A stretch of DNA of 6,215 nt, taken from contig CAYZJY010000098.1 in the NCBI GenBank assembly GCA_964478995.1, forward strand, positions 1 through 6,215. Reading direction: 5' to 3'. Within the stretch, counting starts at the first letter, position 1; each line of letters starts with the position of its first letter. The position numbers and the translations under genes were made by a program. The notes below the pieces were generated by a model, which did no database searches, was not told the DNA's origin, and was given only the letters and a program-made list of their open reading frames with translations. This document shows positions 1 to 6,100 of this stretch, piece after piece. Source of the stretch: NZWG01 sp964478995 (GTDB taxonomy: Bacteria; Fidelibacterota; Marinisomatia; Marinisomatales; UBA1611).

Positions 1-62
1 TGGATATTGTTAAAAGAGTTACAAAAATTCGAAAAATGATAAGTGAGGAACTAAGGATTTGA
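1..62 (+). CDS. C-terminal tail of an upstream gene (partial, unidentified)
   Basis: In the frame beginning at base 3 there are 19 sense codons ending at TGA 60-62. They read as a basic/acidic helical tail, DIVKRVTKIRKMISEELRI. A Rho-independent terminator starts three bases later, which is where one expects the end of a gene. The fragment is too short to recognise a family. A second possibility is the frame beginning at base 1, which ends at TGA 37-39 with the tail WILLKELQKFEK; the sequence alone does not exclude it. I prefer the base-3 frame because its stop abuts the terminator. No function is assigned. Confidence 0.4.
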   Translation, partial: DIVKRVTKIRKMISEELRI

Positions 63-64
63 AT

Positions 65-93
65 AAACCTCATATTCGTGGGGTTTTTTCTTT
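65..93 (+). terminator. Rho-independent terminator
   Basis: AAACCTCAT (65-73) pairs with GTGGGGTTT (78-86) around the four-base loop ATTC (74-77). This gives nine pairs, including two G-T wobbles. The stem runs into a T tract (84-89, then 91-93 after one C). It lies immediately after the likely stop of the upstream gene and so separates that gene from the giant gene downstream. The complementary strand has only a weak T run after the stem, so I read it as acting mainly on + strand transcription. Confidence 0.75.
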
Positions 94-113
94 GTAGGGT
101 GATTGTTAGATTC

Positions 114-120
114 AAAAGAG
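114..120 (+). promoter_or_regulatory. Weak Shine-Dalgarno-like tract before the giant gene
   Basis: The purine run AAAAGAG ends four bases before ATG 125. It is a poor match to GGAGG, which is common in FCB-group bacteria where Shine-Dalgarno use is weak. An in-frame TAG at 107-109 with no other start codon after it makes ATG 125 the only start that keeps the signal peptide. I could not identify a convincing promoter in the 31 bases between the terminator and the start codon. Confidence 0.4.
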
Positions 121-124
121 AATT

Positions 125-172
125 ATGAAAAAGTATATACTACAATTTTTATTTTTATCGTTTTGCTTTGGG
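125..172 (+). other. Signal peptide (Sec, signal peptidase I type)
   Basis: Residues 1-16 have a short basic start (M-K-K-Y) and a hydrophobic core rich in Leu and Phe. The C-region is C-F-G followed by Q-N, so cleavage after Gly16 is likely. Cys14 is preceded by L-S-F, which is a poor lipobox because of Phe at -1, so a lipoprotein is less likely. The mature protein would begin QNLLNESF, leading directly into the anchor-J-like domain. Confidence 0.85.
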
Positions 173-3100
173 CAAAATCTTCTGAATGAATCATTTGATG
201 ATTCAAACAATCTTCCTGCTGGTTGGGCATTCATACCAGATAGTTATCCTAATAATACAGGTCAGTGGGATATTTCATCTAGTCCTTCAGAGTTTAATAA
301 TCATCCACCTTCGCCAACCTATAAATGGAATCCATCACAGCCTAATACATTTAATAATCCCTATGAAGGTCATTATTTATATTCTCCTCAAATCAATGTA
401 GAAACTGAGACAAATGTAATGGTTCGATTTCAAATTGCGCTTGATGGCTATCCTTCACCTTCTGGACATTATAATGGAATGAACATTGAATATAGTAGTG
501 ACGGAGAGGCTTGGGTAACTGCATTAAACTATGAAATAAGTGCAGGTGGAGGCACGGTGGATATTAACCCAAGGACAGAAACATTCTATGTATCCATGGA
601 GCAGACCTTGCAATTGAGATGGGAAACCTATGGGACCAATTCCTATTACATTGATAATTGGCATGTCGATGATGTTCAAATTGATGTCATCCCCTCCATA
701 ACAAATGCCACAATAGCATCAAATAATGCCGATGATAACCAAAAAGCAATACCAGGAGACATTGTCTCACTTTCATTCACATTGCCTAATGGCCCTGATG
801 CGGGATCTCCATTTGTATTGATAAATTCTACAGAAGTTCCAATCTCAAATCCGTCAGGTCTTGATTATGTTGCAGAGTATACAGTTCCAGAAGATGCAAC
901 AGACGGTCCCATTTCATTTTTGATTGACTTTTCATCTGGTGGGATCGCTGGTCCAACTTGTAGAAATACCACCGATGATACAAATGTTCTAGTAGATGTA
1001 ACAGGTCCTGTCTCGCCAACTATTACGGATAATGTTATCTCAATTGGCGATGACTCCCATCCTGCAATATGGAGTTCAACGGATACGCAGGTCCAAGTTG
1101 ATGCCTTAGTCCCAAATGATACCACTGTCATCGCATTTGATTATAATGTGGGTAATTCAATCTCATTCATGGGAAATAACGGTCAGGTCATAATTCCATC
1201 CAATAACGACTATCTTGTATCAAATGAATTCACAGTTGAGACATACATCAATGTGAATAGCGCTCAAAATCACCAAGGTTTTCTGGATTTTGGCGATTAT
1301 GGAAACAGCCACCAACGTGGATTTGGTTTCTTCCTCTATTCTGGGGGTTGGAGGTTCTACTTGAAAACTACTGGCACGGATGAAAGTGAAAATGAGGACA
1401 TAGACCATGTCGTTGCTTCTGCACCAGTTAATACATGGGTACACTTTGCAGTTAGATTTCAGAATGGAAACCTTACATTATATAGGGATGGAATCCCAGT
1501 TGACTCTAAAAATGACTATGAAGGTCCAGTGGATTGGGGTGGATTTACAGGCGATTTTGTATTGGGTTCTTTTGATAAGACCCAAACAAAATTTTTCGAT
1601 GGGAAGATAGATGAGGTCAGATTATGGAATGTTGCAAGAGATGAAAATCAGATCAAATCATATAAGGGTGTTGCATTAAATGGCGATGAGAATGGACTTA
1701 TTGGCTATTGGAGATTTGACGAAGGTGCTCCAGCCACGAGTTCAATAGATCTTTCAACATTGAATAACTCCGCTAGTCTCCAAAATGGAGCAGAGTGGGT
1801 GCAAGATTCTCCATTCCTTTTTCAAGAAAATGTATTGGACCCCAATTCAATTGTTGGATCGCAATTCCAATTACGAAGTAAGGTTTTGGATAATACCATG
1901 GAACTAATTGGAGATCAAATAGTGATCACCCAAGACCATGCAGATGCAGGGACAATTTCCTTGACAGCATCTTCAGATCAATTTGAGGGAATCCAAGACT
2001 TTGCCCATGAGCTTCAAGCATCCTTTTCTGCACGACTTTTCGATCAAGCAGGGAACTTTGCTGATGGCAATACGAGCAACACTACATTAGAAATTGACAT
2101 CGAAGCCAATGATCCAATATTAGTGAGCATGGTATCCAACAATACATTTACTCATTTGGCAAAGACAGGTGATGAATTGACCATATCAATGACCTATGAT
2201 GAGGATGTTAATATCCCGCAAGTTACGATAGATGGTAATGACGGTGATGAGACAGATGCGGGTAGTGAGCAATTTCAAATATCATATACAATGTTGGGAA
2301 CAGAGCCAGAAGGCGAAGTAAATACACTTCAATCAATTGTTACTGACTATTTAGGCAATAGTGGGACATATGCTGGTGGTGCAATTGGAGCAGGGGCCAT
2401 GGTGGTAAATTATGATCGGACATTACCCATATTAGATCAAGTCACCATAATATCAAATAATGAAAATACACAATGGGCCAAGGTAGGTGACCAGGTTACT
2501 TTAAATGCAATAGCATCTGAGGTTATTCTCAGTAGAGCAACAACCATTCAAGATCAATCAGCCACAATTTCAGACATAAGCAATGTAGAGTTTAATTCTG
2601 TTTACTCTTTTTTGGATACTGATACGGAAGGTCCAGTTGTCTTTAACATGAGTTTCTCCGATTCTGCCGGGAATTCAGGCCTAGAAGTGACCAATACAAC
2701 AAACGCAAGTTGGGTTGTTTTTGACAAGACGCCACCAGAAGATTTTAATACTGGAACCGTATCTTCAACTGGTGGTAATGAATTAGAAAATATCTGGAAC
2801 TCGACAAATACTGGCATAAACATAATAGTAGCAATTGTTGACAATGATACCACCCTTATCAATGGAGAGATCAAGGTTTTGGGAAAAATAGGTCCTAATG
2901 CATGGGAACAGGTTGGAGGCCTCTTTGCAATAAATAATAGTGATGTAGGCACTGATAAATCACTTTCTCTGGCAGATACTCAGGTAGAATCCATAACGGG
3001 TTTTTCTGAAGGAGATACGATTAGGTTCAAAACAATTATCATGGATCGCCCAGGAAATGAAAAAGAAGGAACTGAAAGCACAAATAGATTAGTAATAGAT

Positions 3101-6100
3101 CAAACTCTTCCATCCATAAACTATGTATCATATCGGTCTAATTTTTCCGACACTACACTTGCGACAGTTGGGCATGAGATCACTTTAACCCTAATAAGCG
3201 ATGAGTCCATCCAAACTCCTACAATCACAATTTCAGATGAAAATGCAGATGTATCTGACATGGGTAATGATAAATGGACTGGCAATTATGTCATGCAAGA
3301 TGGTGATTCGGATGGGATCATCCCTTTTGAGATAGAGGGAATCCTTGATGTATCGGGAAATCCAAATGATGGGACTACAGTAACCACTGATGGTTCAACA
3401 GTAACATTCGATAATACAAAGCCTACATTGAATCTGGTCAGAATTTCATCAAATAATCCAGATTCTACATGGGCCAAGATTGGTGATTTGATATCTTTGG
3501 TATTCATTGCTGATGAATTATTGATCGCTCAAGCAGCAAGCATTGTCGAACAAGAAATGACCATAAGCGATCTTGGTTCTGAAAAATATTTGGCGCAATA
3601 CCAAATGATAGAAACTGATATTGAAGGACAACTGTTTTTTGAGGTATTAGTTACCGATTCAGTAGGGATTGAAAGTGATCCCATTATTGAAACAACCAAT
3701 TCCTCTAGTGTCATATTTGATAGAACACCACCTACTCTTTCTCAAGTAAATATTCGGTCAAATAATGAAAATAATACTTCAATCGCCATAGCTGGAGATG
3801 ATGTCATACTTACATTTGTTCCTGAAGAGCCCTTATTAATGGATTCCATTATAGTTACCATTGCAAATGAAAATGTTACATTAACAGAGGATGGAGATAA
3901 CTATGTTGCCACCCTCAACTTGTCTGGCGATGAACCGGGCGGTATTTTGCCATTTACAATCGATTTTCAGGATAGAGCATCGAACCAAGGTCTACAGGTT
4001 ACAAATACTTTGGATGATAGTTATGTTAACCACGACATTGTGCCTCCAGAAATATTAATGGCATCAATGTATTCAAATAATTGCGATACAACATGGTCAA
4101 AAATTGGAGATACGGTATATGTAAAATTTTCAGCAAATGAAGCATTGGATAATTTGGATATCTTAATTGCAGGAAACGTCTCAGATTACATAGATGATGG
4201 AGCCGCTAACTATCGAGGATTTCATGTGATGGATGGGGATGACGAGGAAGGGAGTATATCCTTTAGCATAGAATATACAGACTTGGGTGGAGCAATAGGG
4301 CCAAGTGCGAGTTCAACAACAGATGGAACGATTGTTAGATTTGATAAAACAGCACCCACATTAACAGATATTAGAGTTTCATCAAATAATTCAAGGATAG
4401 ACTCAGCTGCAATTGGTGACATAGATTCATTATTTTTCACTGCATCGGAGGCACAAGGAAGTTTACAAGTTCTTATTGCAGGTTCGAATGTTGTACCCAA
4501 TCAAAATGGACTTGAATTCATTGCAGTTCGTGAATTAATTGAAGAAGGTGAAGATGGGTTTATAAACTTTTCAATCACCATGGAAGATTCTGCTTGTAAT
4601 TCGACAGGAGAGGTAACAGAAACCAGTGATGGCTCATTTGTTTGGTTTGATGGGACGAGACCAACATTAAATACAGTTTCCTTTATTTCAACAAACTCCA
4701 ATGATTCATCTCTTGCCATTATTGGAGATACTTTGATTTTAGATTTTGAGCCAAGTGAGACTTTAGGTAGCATTACCATTACAATAGCAGGGACAGATGT
4801 AGATACAATTTTTATTAGTGAACTGCCATCCACATATCGTTCTTGGTACATTCTACAAGGGAGTGAAGCAGAAGGGTATGTACCATTTCAGATCTGTTTT
4901 GCTGATCTTGTAGGTAATGCTGGAGATTGTGTTTCTTCAACTACTGATGAGACAGATGTATTGTATGACATTACCCCTCCAATGGCATTTGACATAGATA
5001 GTGTTTACGTTTTAGGTGGAAATGTAGTTTTAGGTTATTGGAACTCATCGAATGATTCAATTGTCCTTAAAACACCGATCTCACTAGATGATGAATCACT
5101 GGTTGGAGGTTCTTTTCAGCCAATGGTCAAGTTTGAAGATAATGAGTTTATCGATGCTGGTGGCGAGATCGAGATCTTGGATCTTCCAGGAACAGGGTAT
5201 GAAATTTTGAAAATATCTAGAGATGACTTTGGATCAGTCAATGGTTATGCAGAAAATTCAAACTCTCAGTTTACAACCAAGATCATAGATAAGGCTGGTA
5301 ATGAGACCCTAGGTTCTTCAGATGGTACAATTATTCATATTGATGAGGTCTTGCCAATTTTGGATTCTGTAAACATGGTTACAAATAATGTTCTGAGTGA
5401 TAATTGGGCAACCATATCTGACACCATTACTCTTACCGCAATTTCAAGTGAAGGTTTGGATATTGTCACCTCGATAATATCTAATGACACTGTTATTGTA
5501 AATGGAAGTGAAAATGGTACCATGCACATTAGTAAACATGTGGTGGACTCCACTGACTCTATTGGTCTGATCTCATTTGATATTGCATATACAGATACAG
5601 CTGGAAACCAAGGAGTGATCATTACTGAAACAACGGATGGAACAACAGTGGGCATAGATAATACTAGGCCCTCAATTAATTCTCTCTTGGAAGGTGCAAA
5701 TAATCTAGATCTGACTTACTACAATAATTCAGATACCATTACATTGTATTGGGACCATATAGATACTATCTCTGGCATAAGGGAAACATATTATGCACTT
5801 GGATCTGAGTCCAACGCTACTGATATCATGGATTGGACAATAGGTGGAACAAATAACTATGGCGGGTGGAATGGTCTTGGACTTGAAAATAACAATATCT
5901 ATTATGGAGCAGCGTTTGCAAGAGACTCCACTGGTAATTATTCGGATACAATTTGGGGAAATGGTGTATATGTTGATACTGAGTTACCAATTTCAGGATC
6001 CATCGATGATGGACAATGGATACTTGAGATGGACTATACTCCGGACTCAACATCATTGGAGTATTCATGGGAAGGGTTCTCAGATAATGTAGGCATTGAT

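Noticed and set aside
125..175. Lipoprotein signal peptide with Cys14 as the lipidated residue
   Set aside because: Phe at -1 before Cys14 does not fit the lipobox, and cleavage after Gly16 gives a better signal peptidase I site.
186..401. Short + strand open frame starting inside the signal-peptide/anchor-J region (also similar ones at 1407-1610 and 5844-6092)
   Set aside because: They lie wholly inside the giant gene in another frame. Their translations are low-complexity and match no domain, while the giant frame gives coherent domains across the same bases.
828..1131. Two overlapping antisense open frames (828-1019 and 865-1131)
   Set aside because: Both are opposite Ig-like repeat 1 and the following module of the real gene. 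They overlap each other in different frames and show no domain-like composition.
2602..2952. Antisense open frames spread over the repeat array (2602-2952, 3286-3507, 3529-3714, 4222-4500, 4501-4851, 5335-5655)
   Set aside because: They recur because the repeated codon pattern of the sense gene leaves the same reverse frame open. They have no ribosome binding site and no recognisable protein features.
2450..3777. Recurrent TCAAATAAT words spaced about 310 bases or multiples, considered as a direct-repeat or CRISPR-like array
   Set aside because: The words are the codons for the conserved S-N-N motif of each Ig-like repeat. Spacing follows the protein domain length and the flanks are coding and diverged.
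5164..5186. Clustered GATC/AGATCT palindromic words considered as a regulatory or recombination site
   Set aside because: It lies in the middle of a coding repeat, encodes part of the module's strand E-I-E-I-L-D-L-P, and has no longer symmetry.
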